Source: Synechococcus sp. KORDI-100
GTDB lineage: Bacteria > Cyanobacteriota > Cyanobacteriia > PCC-6307 > Cyanobiaceae
DNA length: 64,000 nucleotides
Assembly: GCF_000737535.1 (NCBI RefSeq)
Contig: NZ_CP006269.1
Location: 2,170,001-2,234,000 of the forward strand
Reading direction: 5' to 3'
Positions 53,796 through 62,275 of the stretch are shown piece by piece; the first letter of the stretch is position 1; the number at the start of each line of letters is the position of its first letter. A program made the position numbers and the translations under genes. The notes under the pieces are model-generated. The model was not told the DNA's origin. It ran no database searches and saw nothing but the letters and a program-made list of their open reading frames with translations.

Positions 53796-56374
53796 ACGGG
53801 CCCGGCAGCATGCATTACTTCCAGATCAGGCTCAACGAACCGATCAGCTGTGCGCCGTACCAGCCTCTGCGCATCAGCCAGGCGGGGGCCACATCGATGG
53901 TCTTCCTGCCCTTCGGTGAAGGGAGCATCACGCTGGCAGGCTCTCCCTCCGACTACACGTTCGAGTTGCTGGGCTCAACGGACAGCGTCGAAGAGCGCTT
54001 GTCATTCCGCACGGAACTGACGGAGGCCATCACGCTTCTGGACCTGAGCCATTGGCTGTTTCAGCGCAGTTCTCGTGTGAACACACCGCAGAGCTGTGCC
54101 GCACTGCGCCTCAACAACGAATGGAGCACCAGTGAACTCGTCACCAATCTGCACACCATCTACCTCAATCATCTGACGCAACCCGATGCCGAGTTTGAAC
54201 TGAACTGCAGAGCGTCCGATTCGATGGTGCAGTGCCAGTCGATCGTCGACCTGGCGCGTTCATGCCGTGGCCTTTACGAGGCGGCCAAAGTCCTCAACCT
54301 CGTGGAACACCCTGTCGGCAAGGCCGTCGACATCATCATCCCGACCTATGGCCAACCGGCCTTCACACTTCGCTGCATCGCCTCGGTCCTGAGGGATCTG
54401 CTGATCAGTCGCCAGCACCTCCTCAACCATTTCGACGTACGGATCAAGGTTGTGGACGATGCCCATCCACAGCAGGACGGTCACGTCGTTCTCCAGCAAC
54501 TGGCTGATCAGGGCTGCCTGGATTTTGCAGTGAATGACAGCAATCTGGGGTTTCTCGAGAGTTGCAATCAGGCGGTCTCCACCAGCCGGTCCGAGAGTTT
54601 CATCGTTCTCCTGAACAACGACATCGAGGTGTTGCCCGGATGGCTGCTCGGACTGATTGAAACCTTTCAGCAGCAGCAGAATGTCGGCCTGGCGGGATCC
54701 AAACTCATCTACCCGGACGGACGGCTGCAGGAAGCCGGAGGGATTGTCTGGCGCGATGGGTCAGCCTGGAACTACGGACGACTGAAAAAGCCGACTGACC
54801 CTGAGTTCAACTACGCCAGAAGCGCGGATTACATCAGTGGGGCCTCGATCATGGTGGAGCGTTCCCTCTGGGACGCGATCGGAGGATTTGATCGTCGCTA
54901 TGTGCCGGCCTACTACGAAGACACCGATCTGGCCCTCACGATCCGAGAACAAGGACTGATAGTTGTTTTTCAGCCAACCTCTCAAGCCATTCACCACGAA
55001 GGTATTTCCAACGGAACAGATCTGGGGCAGGGAATCAAGGCTTATCAAACAGCCAATCAATTGAAATTCCTTGATAAATGGAGAGATCGGCTTGGATTAC
55101 ACCAGGTCAATGGTCAGAACCTTGCCTTAGCCAAAAATCGCGGCAGTCTCGGCAATATTCTGGTGATAGAGAATCTTCTTCTTGATCCTGAAGGTGATGC
55201 AGGGTCACTGTTCATGATGAATTACTGCCTCGCCCTCCAGGAGCTTGGCTATGCCATCAGTTATGTACCGATGGATAACCTTTGCCGAATGGATGACAAA
55301 GCTCTTCTCATGGGCTCAAGAGGCATCAACGTCCTTGCACATCCTCAGATCGAATCCCTGGATGATGTTTTTAAAAAAGATCAACGGCAATTTGACCTGA
55401 TCCTGATCGCAAGGCCCGGGAATATTCGACACCTTGCGACCTTGAAACAAGGATCGCCGGGGACGCCTATCGCCTATTTCACCCACGATTTGCATTTTCT
55501 GCGTACTCGGAGAACAGCAGACAACCTCAGCGATCCCAAGGAACAGCGCGGCATCCTCAGAAAATCTGATCGCCTCAAAGCGCTCGAAACGGAGATTTTT
55601 GGACGTGTCGACCTTGTTCTCCATATCAGCGAAGCGGAGGATGCTCTCGCCCAAACCCTTCACCCCCACGCCTCGGTGGTGTTACATCCGGTTGTATCTG
55701 CCCCATCACAGCTTCGCTGTCAACATCAGCGTGACAAGGCAACATCCGTTCTGTTTGTGGGCAACTTTGCCCACGCGCCGAACGTCACAGCGGCACTTTG
55801 GCTTGTCGAGACAATCTGGCCTTTGGTGAAAGCCCAACGTCCAGATCTGCAGCTGCTGATTGCCGGCAAAAGTCCCCCGATCGAACTCAAAACCGACGCA
55901 TCGGTTGAGATTCTTGGATACGTGGAAGATCTCAGTGAACTTCTGAACTCCGTCGGATTAGGCGTTGCACCTTTGCTCGAGGGTGCAGGCGTCAAAGGAA
56001 AAGTTCTCAGTGCTCTTGCACACGGACTGCCGATGGTGACGACCAGCATTGGCGCTGAAGGAATCATCCATGACGAACGCCGCTGTGATGCCCTCGCCCA
56101 GGCCGACAGTGCTGAGGCATTCGCCGCAGAGATTCTGGCTTATTTCGATCTCAGTCAGGACGAACAACAGCATCGAGCCGACATTGGCCGGCAGTTTATT
56201 GATGACCATTTCAGTTCATCGTCCTTGGTTCAGCGATTGATCTCAATGCTGAAGAGCTTCGATCTGCCATATCACAGCCATACATCCAGCTTCATCCCGT
56301 ATCAACCGCGCAGCAGCGATCGCCGTTTCAACCACACCAACAGCTTCAACTACTGGTCACATCCCTTGGCATGA
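53792..56374 (+). CDS. Large bifunctional glycosyltransferase (GT2 plus GT4-like)
   Basis: About 860 residues from the GTG at 53792, which overlaps the rfbB stop; an ATG at 53810 is possible. Residues about 1-150 are an unassigned N-terminal domain. A GT-A/GT2 domain follows: VDIIIPTYGQPAFTLRC, NDSNLGFLESCNQA, VLLNNDIEVLPGWL and GGFDRRYVPAYYEDTDLAL. From about residue 470 a GT-B/GT4-like domain follows: VLFVGNFAHAPNV, LLIAGKSPP, VAPLLEGAGVKGKVLSALAHGLPMV in parts. Two linked enzymes suggest two successive sugar additions, probably including rhamnose, on a surface polysaccharide. Confidence 0.85.
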   Translation: MNGPGSMHYFQIRLNEPISCAPYQPLRISQAGATSMVFLPFGEGSITLAGSPSDYTFELLGSTDSVEERLSFRTELTEAITLLDLSHWLFQRSSRVNTPQSCAALRLNNEWSTSELVTNLHTIYLNHLTQPDAEFELNCRASDSMVQCQSIVDLARSCRGLYEAAKVLNLVEHPVGKAVDIIIPTYGQPAFTLRCIASVLRDLLISRQHLLNHFDVRIKVVDDAHPQQDGHVVLQQLADQGCLDFAVNDSNLGFLESCNQAVSTSRSESFIVLLNNDIEVLPGWLLGLIETFQQQQNVGLAGSKLIYPDGRLQEAGGIVWRDGSAWNYGRLKKPTDPEFNYARSADYISGASIMVERSLWDAIGGFDRRYVPAYYEDTDLALTIREQGLIVVFQPTSQAIHHEGISNGTDLGQGIKAYQTANQLKFLDKWRDRLGLHQVNGQNLALAKNRGSLGNILVIENLLLDPEGDAGSLFMMNYCLALQELGYAISYVPMDNLCRMDDKALLMGSRGINVLAHPQIESLDDVFKKDQRQFDLILIARPGNIRHLATLKQGSPGTPIAYFTHDLHFLRTRRTADNLSDPKEQRGILRKSDRLKALETEIFGRVDLVLHISEAEDALAQTLHPHASVVLHPVVSAPSQLRCQHQRDKATSVLFVGNFAHAPNVTAALWLVETIWPLVKAQRPDLQLLIAGKSPPIELKTDASVEILGYVEDLSELLNSVGLGVAPLLEGAGVKGKVLSALAHGLPMVTTSIGAEGIIHDERRCDALAQADSAEAFAAEILAYFDLSQDEQQHRADIGRQFIDDHFSSSSLVQRLISMLKSFDLPYHSHTSSFIPYQPRSSDRRFNHTNSFNYWSHPLA

Positions 56375-57620
56375 TGTCGTCAAGACGTTGATGCAAATCG
56401 GCATCATCCTGTGGCGAGGTCACGAGACATTCACGCACATTTAAAGCAAAAGAAAGTAAGTCTTTTTCGTTCGATGTGAGATCCTGCGCATCCTCCTGCC
56501 CAGTTTGCCGTTGCATCTTGGGATCAATGAATTTGGCCGCTTCTTTTTCAAGCGGATCGTCTGTATGCGGTTCGAACAGCAAGCGCCGACAGCGCAACAG
56601 AACAGCGTCGGGGCGCAGGATCAGATCATCGAAATCAATGATCAGTCGGTTCTGATCCCGCGTTTGACGTTCGGCCTCACACACGTGGGCGATCCACAGG
56701 GCAAGACCACGCTCAAGGCTTGTCCCCTGGGCATTTCGCAGAGAACGCGCCACAGCCAGGGGATGACGCACCGGGATCAGAAACGAGAGTTGTGCGGCCG
56801 CTGCATGCATCAGCGGCCGCAGGCCTTCGATCAGCACGCAGAGTCTTGGGTCCTTGATCACCGGATGCAGCGTGCCCTGGCACGTTGTTGTGAGCTGAGC
56901 GATCAGCAGCCGTTGCCAACGCGCCGCTTCCGGTGTCTGAGCCCAGCCGGATGGCAAACGATCACTGGATGACCAGTGGCGTCCGAGCTGGTCAAAGAGT
57001 CGATCATTCACCTGCATCAGTCCTTCCGACTCCCAGTAGCCCTTGAGATTGATCGCGTCATCCGGACGATCCATCAGGTCATCCGGGACATCGAGACCTG
57101 CCTTCGCCAGCATTCCGGTCAGGGCGGACGTACCGCTGCGATGCATTCCCAGCACAAAGGTGAGCCGTGATGGCAAGCCTCCGAAACGGATCGCTCGATA
57201 CCAATCGGTCTGAACCTGGAGCACCGATGGCAGCTTGGACATCACATGGGCGCGCAAGCGACTGACACGGTCCTCCGAAAGGCCGTGACCGACAACGCGG
57301 CAGACCATCAACAGCTGCGACAAGGCCTGATCGATGTGTTGATTGGCCTGCTGGGCAAGATCCAGAAGCAGACAGCGACAAGCCATCTGCAGATGCTCGC
57401 GGAACAGCAGCAGGCCCAGCTTGAGCTGCCCGTTTTGTGGCCCAACCCAACCGGTGTCTGCGATGAACCTGGCATCCATCGGTGGCGGCAGTGCCACAAG
57501 TGCCTCAAACAAGGCCTTCTCGTCTGCACGGAGTCCAGCTTGCGGCTGCCAACGCGGATTCCAGAAACCGCTCAGCAGCTGCTCCAGGAGCTCAACAACC
57601 TCTGTGGTCTCCACGGTCAA
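56346..57620 (-). CDS. Sulfotransferase family protein
   Basis: 424 residues. The PAPS 5'-phosphate loop is LGMHRSGTSALTGMLAKAG; VIKDPRLCVL and IPVRHPLAVARSLRNAQG give the 3'-phosphate region. Residues 1-120 are helical without a known domain. In a polysaccharide locus it may sulfate a surface glycan, as seen in marine organisms; that is inference. It is convergent with the large glycosyltransferase (29-base overlap) and begins within the stop of the gene upstream (57617-57620). Confidence 0.8.
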   Translation of the reverse strand: MTVETTEVVELLEQLLSGFWNPRWQPQAGLRADEKALFEALVALPPPMDARFIADTGWVGPQNGQLKLGLLLFREHLQMACRCLLLDLAQQANQHIDQALSQLLMVCRVVGHGLSEDRVSRLRAHVMSKLPSVLQVQTDWYRAIRFGGLPSRLTFVLGMHRSGTSALTGMLAKAGLDVPDDLMDRPDDAINLKGYWESEGLMQVNDRLFDQLGRHWSSSDRLPSGWAQTPEAARWQRLLIAQLTTTCQGTLHPVIKDPRLCVLIEGLRPLMHAAAAQLSFLIPVRHPLAVARSLRNAQGTSLERGLALWIAHVCEAERQTRDQNRLIIDFDDLILRPDAVLLRCRRLLFEPHTDDPLEKEAAKFIDPKMQRQTGQEDAQDLTSNEKDLLSFALNVRECLVTSPQDDADLHQRLDDIMPRDVTSS

Positions 57621-58555
57621 TCGCTCCGTTCCGTCCCCCAGCGGGCCAACAGATCCGTAAGGAGCGTGAGCTGAGCTGAGGACGTGGCGACGAATGATTC
57701 CTGTTGAAGAGCCTGAAGCTGCAATTCAGACTCACGACGGTCCCAGCGGGTCTGGAGCCGCTCAAGCTCCAGACGGTGGGCCTGTTCCATCTTTGCCTTC
57801 ATGTCTCTCATCTGAACCGGCACATCCTCAAGATGTTGTTTGAGCTCGTCGCGCTCCAAAAGAACGTCCTGAAGTTGTTGCATAACTTCTATAACTTGCT
57901 GTGCCATGACCTGACGGCCCTGCATCTGTTCGTCCCGTTCCAGGACCAATTGTTCCCGTTGTTTCTGGAGACGCTCGAGCAGAAAACGCAGCATCAGCAC
58001 CCCCGGGCGTTGCCAGAGCATGTCTCGATCCGAGGGACGAAATCCCAGCGGCTCGAGCTGTCCGCGCAGGACTGAAGCCCAGTTCAGGGCTGCAGCGGGG
58101 CTCCTCAGTTCGATGATCTGGAGACGTTCCATCCAGTCGCCGGCACTGGCAAGCGCCGCCGTTGGATCTCCTTGTCGCACCACCAAACACCCCGTCTGAT
58201 GCTCCTCCAGGGGGAGATCAGCCGTCTCGATCAAGTCATGCAAGGCCCTGCCGTGAAGCGTCTGTTGTTGCAGACAGAGCAGGTTGGGAGGCCGTCCAGA
58301 CCAACACTCCAAAGCGAGGGAGCCATCGAAGCGGCGGTCATTGAACGAATACCACTCCAGCTTCTGCCCCGCAGCGACCGAAACCACGGCGCAGTGGAAT
58401 CGGCAGGGAAAAGGAAAGTCGCGATGCTGGAGATCCGCTTGCAGACGATCGAGGCTTGCCTGATCGGGGTCGATCACCAGGGTCGGGCCGTCAGGAAGGT
58501 GATCGACGAATTCAGGAGCGCCCAGATGCACATGGAAATGTTTGGCTGGGTTCAT
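57617..58555 (-). CDS. FkbM-like domain fused to a coiled coil
   Basis: 312 residues. Residues 1-165 are arranged like an FkbM-type methyltransferase (TLVIDPDQASLDRLQADLQ, FHCAVVSVAAGQKLEWYSF, MERLQIIELRS), but the acidic SAM ligand region LKIDVEG reads LVVRQGD, so activity is doubtful. Residues about 190-295 are a long charged coiled coil (LERLQKQREQLVLERDEQ, LLERDELKQHLEDV). It is coupled to the sulfotransferase gene by a 4-base overlap. It may organise glycan enzymes. Confidence 0.6.
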   Translation of the reverse strand: MNPAKHFHVHLGAPEFVDHLPDGPTLVIDPDQASLDRLQADLQHRDFPFPCRFHCAVVSVAAGQKLEWYSFNDRRFDGSLALECWSGRPPNLLCLQQQTLHGRALHDLIETADLPLEEHQTGCLVVRQGDPTAALASAGDWMERLQIIELRSPAAALNWASVLRGQLEPLGFRPSDRDMLWQRPGVLMLRFLLERLQKQREQLVLERDEQMQGRQVMAQQVIEVMQQLQDVLLERDELKQHLEDVPVQMRDMKAKMEQAHRLELERLQTRWDRRESELQLQALQQESFVATSSAQLTLLTDLLARWGTERSD

Positions 58556-58597
58556 CCAAAGGACTGACGCGGAGCCAACTTAAGGTTTTCACGCCAT

Positions 58598-59305
58598 GTG
58601 GGACTCCCGGTGAGCAACTGGTCCTCTCCCTTCCCCCTGAGTCCAGGGCTTCAGAAGCAGCTTGAGGCCTGCGGTCTGCAACGTCACAAGGGTGATCCAG
58701 CCAAGGCCAACGGAGCCCTGCTCCTGATCTACCGACACCCCGTAACGCTGCTGGAACACTGGCGGAACAGTGACGCGAAACCTCTGCGCATCAGAATGAT
58801 GCTCAAGGGTTATCAGCAACTTCTGTCGCATCGCGAACACGGAACCCTTGTCTCTGACTGGCGTCTGGAGGGCCTCGACAGAGACAGGCTGGTCACTTGG
58901 CTCGACGGAACAACCACACCCGGAAGCATCAGTGAGCTGCCGTGGATCTCGCCGCTGGCTCGACTGGTCCTTGTTGAGCTGCTGAGGGCACAGCCCGAAT
59001 TGATCAGTGCCTACCAGGACCTCGAACTGCATGCCGAACTGTTTGGCACGCAGGCCGACAGCGACTTGATGCAACGCGTGCGTCAACCCCACGATCCCGA
59101 TGAACTGCTGCAGAGCTGGTGTTCATCGCGGCGGTCCAACGACGGCTGGGAATCCGATGACCAACGCCTGAGACGGCTGGAACAGGACCTTGAGCACTAT
59201 GTGCTTCTGAGCCGGGAACAACACGCGATGCTCAGCGAACAACAATCCATGCTCGAGCGCACTCTTGAGCTGGCTGGTGACCGCAAGGCCGCCGACCAAA
59301 ACTGA
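58598..59305 (+). CDS. Hypothetical protein with C-terminal coiled coil
   Basis: 235 residues; I do not recognise it. The N-terminal 180 residues are mixed alpha/beta with no clear motif (WISPLARLVLVELLRAQPEL); residues about 185-228 form a short coiled coil (RLRRLEQDLEHYVLLSREQ, HAMLSEQQSMLERTLEL). It overlaps the next glycosyltransferase by one base. The coiled coil recalls the divergent neighbour and suggests a complex. Confidence 0.55.
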   Translation: MGLPVSNWSSPFPLSPGLQKQLEACGLQRHKGDPAKANGALLLIYRHPVTLLEHWRNSDAKPLRIRMMLKGYQQLLSHREHGTLVSDWRLEGLDRDRLVTWLDGTTTPGSISELPWISPLARLVLVELLRAQPELISAYQDLELHAELFGTQADSDLMQRVRQPHDPDELLQSWCSSRRSNDGWESDDQRLRRLEQDLEHYVLLSREQHAMLSEQQSMLERTLELAGDRKAADQN

Positions 59306-61413
59306 TGGCTGAAACGCCATTGCTGCAGGTCTACCGACAGCATCTGGCCGACGCTGACTTTCACAGGGCAAAGCTTCAGCTCGATGCCATCGAGCAAGCC
59401 CATGCCTCGAAGGGCGAATTTGAGAACCTGATCGCCCATGAGCGGGAGCGACTGGAGCGACTGGGTGTCGTCCTGTCTCCAGCCCACTATCACCACGAGC
59501 AGCTCTCAACGACCCGGGACGAGACATCCCCAATTGAGCGCCAGCGGCTGGGATCGCAGCATGACTGGTACATGAATGCCGAGCTAGAGGAGTGCCTTGC
59601 TCGGCAGTGGGGCCACGCATCCCTCAACACAATCTCAACGAAGCTGCAGACCCTGCTTGTCCTTGGCAACAACTTCAGCCTCAGCACCGGGGTGTTCCGA
59701 CCGATCTCCCATTACCTGAACTTTCTGTATCACCTCGGCGGCATTCGTCTCTGTTCAGTGCAGCTCAAGGTGGATGCCAGTCCGAAAACAATTGACGACC
59801 TGCTGGAGAACCACGACATCGTTGTGATCAATGGCTTGCAGCAGATCTGCAATGTGATTCACCTCGCCGATGCCGTGAAACGGCGAACACAACAACGACC
59901 CGTTCATGGATATCTGCACGAAACCCGTTGGATTCTTGACCGTTTGCCCGAGGACCAGAAACAACGCATTCGCGCCATCTTGCCCTCGTTGAATGTCCTT
60001 CTCTGTTGCGACAGACAGATTGACGATTTCGCAGCCTATGGATGTCCACGAAGCCAGACCATCATTCACAACCCAACCCTGCGTTGTTCGCCGCTGACAG
60101 CGACCGCACGACAATCACGTTCCGGCAGGCGTGCAGGACAAATTCTGATGAGTGGAACAGTGAAAGAGCGCAAGGGGATTGCTTTTTTCAACACCTGTGC
60201 TGAGGCCATGCGTTCAGAAGGATTTGAATTTCACTGGGCCGGACAAAGACGCGAGCGAACGATTTCACCTTCTCCAGCGGTGATCCATCACGGACATCTT
60301 CAGCAGGGGCCTCTGCAGACATTGATGCGCCAGTCCGACATCTTTTTTCTGTCATCTCTGGAAGACACATTCCCTCTTGCTGCCGTGGAGGCTTATCTGA
60401 ATGGCTGCAAACTTCTGTTACCTCGGAGTACTGGGCTCATCGATGTCATGGAAGGCAGGCAAGGTGTTCTTGTGTATGAGGAACACAGGCTTGATTGTGT
60501 GGCCCCTCAATTGCGACAGCTGGTTCATGAACCAGCGCCGACATTGCAACAGCGCAATGCCATCGCCCGAACATTGGGACTGGAGGCTTTTCTGAACAGA
60601 CTTCACGATCCACTGCTGACATCCCTATCAATCAAAGAGACCGTTGATCAACCACAAGAGCCAACAATCGCCGTGATCGCGCATCTGTATTACACCGATC
60701 TTGGCTTTGAACTTCTGCGTCAACTTGAAGCCGTAGGGGGTCCGCGAACTGATCTCTACATCACACTCCCCATCCACAAGGTTTCCCCGGAGTCCATCCA
60801 CAAATTGCAGTCGATGCTCAAGGAGAGATTCAGGTATGTCCAGCTCCTGCCGGTTTCGAACAGGGGGATGGACATCGGGCCCTTTTTTGAGGTCGTCCGT
60901 GACCTGCTGAAGAACCAAGCACCAAGCACTGATCTCCTGCTCAAGATCCACATGAAAAAGTCCCTGCGTGTTTCCGGCGCCCGCAAAGGGCGGCGGTGGC
61001 GCCAGGGCTTGCTGGAAGGCCTGCTTGGGGATCGATGCAACGTGAACAGCATCCTGAAGACCTTCGCAGACACACCGGATCTCGGTCTTCTGGCTCCAAA
61101 GACGTTCCTAATGACACGCAGCCGACGTGATCAACACGAAGGCTCCAACGATGAGCTCGTCACCAGCCTCCTAAAACGTCACAACCTGCCTCACGATCCA
61201 GACAGGCCCTTCGTCAGGGGAACGATGTTCTGGGCCCGCAGCAGGATGTTGCTTCCGGACCTGGCCGCCGTTCCGTTGCCAGCCTCCGATGACTTTGAGA
61301 TGGGTCATGCCTCTGATGGCTCCCTGGCCCATGCCTATGAACGACTGCTGTCCTATCTGCCGCAACGGCATCACCCCGTGCACGCCCATCACGCCGATGC
61401 ATCCTCCTGTTGA
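59305..61413 (+). CDS. Glycosyltransferase with RgpF-like C-terminal domain
   Basis: 702 residues. A helical N-terminus (about 1-100), then a GT-B domain with LVLGNNFSLSTGVFRPISHY, ILMSGTVKERKGIAFF and the E-x7-E region DIFFLSSLEDTFPLAAVEAYL. From about 440 to 690 an RgpF (rhamnan synthesis protein F)-like domain: IAVIAHLYYTDLGFELL, VSNRGMDIGPFFEVVRDLL, LLKIHMKKSL and FVRGTMFWARSRML. RgpF-type proteins act in rhamnose-glucose polymers, consistent with the dTDP-rhamnose genes upstream. The acceptor is unknown. Confidence 0.85.
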   Translation: MAETPLLQVYRQHLADADFHRAKLQLDAIEQAHASKGEFENLIAHERERLERLGVVLSPAHYHHEQLSTTRDETSPIERQRLGSQHDWYMNAELEECLARQWGHASLNTISTKLQTLLVLGNNFSLSTGVFRPISHYLNFLYHLGGIRLCSVQLKVDASPKTIDDLLENHDIVVINGLQQICNVIHLADAVKRRTQQRPVHGYLHETRWILDRLPEDQKQRIRAILPSLNVLLCCDRQIDDFAAYGCPRSQTIIHNPTLRCSPLTATARQSRSGRRAGQILMSGTVKERKGIAFFNTCAEAMRSEGFEFHWAGQRRERTISPSPAVIHHGHLQQGPLQTLMRQSDIFFLSSLEDTFPLAAVEAYLNGCKLLLPRSTGLIDVMEGRQGVLVYEEHRLDCVAPQLRQLVHEPAPTLQQRNAIARTLGLEAFLNRLHDPLLTSLSIKETVDQPQEPTIAVIAHLYYTDLGFELLRQLEAVGGPRTDLYITLPIHKVSPESIHKLQSMLKERFRYVQLLPVSNRGMDIGPFFEVVRDLLKNQAPSTDLLLKIHMKKSLRVSGARKGRRWRQGLLEGLLGDRCNVNSILKTFADTPDLGLLAPKTFLMTRSRRDQHEGSNDELVTSLLKRHNLPHDPDRPFVRGTMFWARSRMLLPDLAAVPLPASDDFEMGHASDGSLAHAYERLLSYLPQRHHPVHAHHADASSC

Positions 61414-62195
61414 AGCGCGGGATCGGTCCCATCACCGCAGCGTTGCTCCAGGAGCTCGAGTCGTCGTCGGCTGAGTTCCATCGACACCCGTAGATCGAGA
61501 AGCTCCTTGCGGAAGGGATCGGTTTTCCCTCGGTCCAGGCGTTCCTTGAGGCGTTGCTCCAGACGGACTCGGCAACTGCGAAAGTCTGGATCCTCCGTGA
61601 TCGCCTCCAGCATCAGCTGCTCGGCCTTGTCTTTTGCGGATCGCTTGCCTGCCAGAAGGCCATCCACCTTGTCCATCAACGTGTCCCGCCAGAGCAGTCG
61701 CTCCGATCGGATCAGATTGTTTCGAAGCCGGGGATGATCCAGGCCAGCGCGCAACGCCCGACGTCCCAGGGCCACCACGGTGCGTTGATGTCCCTTCTGG
61801 CGCAGATTCTGCATCTCTCGGATGCAGGCCCGTTGCAGCGCAGCCCCATCCTGGCCTTCCGCTGCAGACAGGGCCTCACCCGAACAACCTGCCTTCGAAC
61901 AGACCTGGAGCAGATCCTTGAGCAGATCAGCGGCGGCGACGGCATCAAGGGTCTGTCCGGAACGCGCTGAGCCAGGACTCAGGCGTGGATCAGCGACACC
62001 CTGCTTGGCAGCGGCCTTGACCAGACGCTCAGCAAGGTCGGATCGTCCTTCCGCCCGGAGCGATTCGAGCTCGCGCACCAGCAGATCCAGACTGGACTCT
62101 CCCTCTGCCGGAGGATGCTGCAGAAATCGCGGCGTCCAGTTCTCTTTGCTGCAGCAGAGCAACAAGGGTTTCCGTCGCAATGCGGTTGATGCCAT
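61389..62195 (-). CDS. Hypothetical helical protein, TPR-like
   Basis: 268 residues, nearly all helix. Repeats of about 35-45 residues with Ala/Leu/Arg patterns are visible (LRAEGRSDLAERLVKAAAKQG, LRQKGHQRTVVALGRRALRAG), resembling TPR-type helical hairpins. The end is charged. Only 25 bases overlap the convergent glycosyltransferase. A scaffold role in the glycan locus is possible but unsupported. Confidence 0.5.
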   Translation of the reverse strand: MASTALRRKPLLLCCSKENWTPRFLQHPPAEGESSLDLLVRELESLRAEGRSDLAERLVKAAAKQGVADPRLSPGSARSGQTLDAVAAADLLKDLLQVCSKAGCSGEALSAAEGQDGAALQRACIREMQNLRQKGHQRTVVALGRRALRAGLDHPRLRNNLIRSERLLWRDTLMDKVDGLLAGKRSAKDKAEQLMLEAITEDPDFRSCRVRLEQRLKERLDRGKTDPFRKELLDLRVSMELSRRRLELLEQRCGDGTDPALQQEDASA

Positions 62196-62275
62196 CCCCG
62201 ATCCGATCGGAACCGGAGAAAGCGTACGAGCAGGCGGGAGAGCGGTCTTAGCGTGTCAGCCAAGCGCAATGACAG

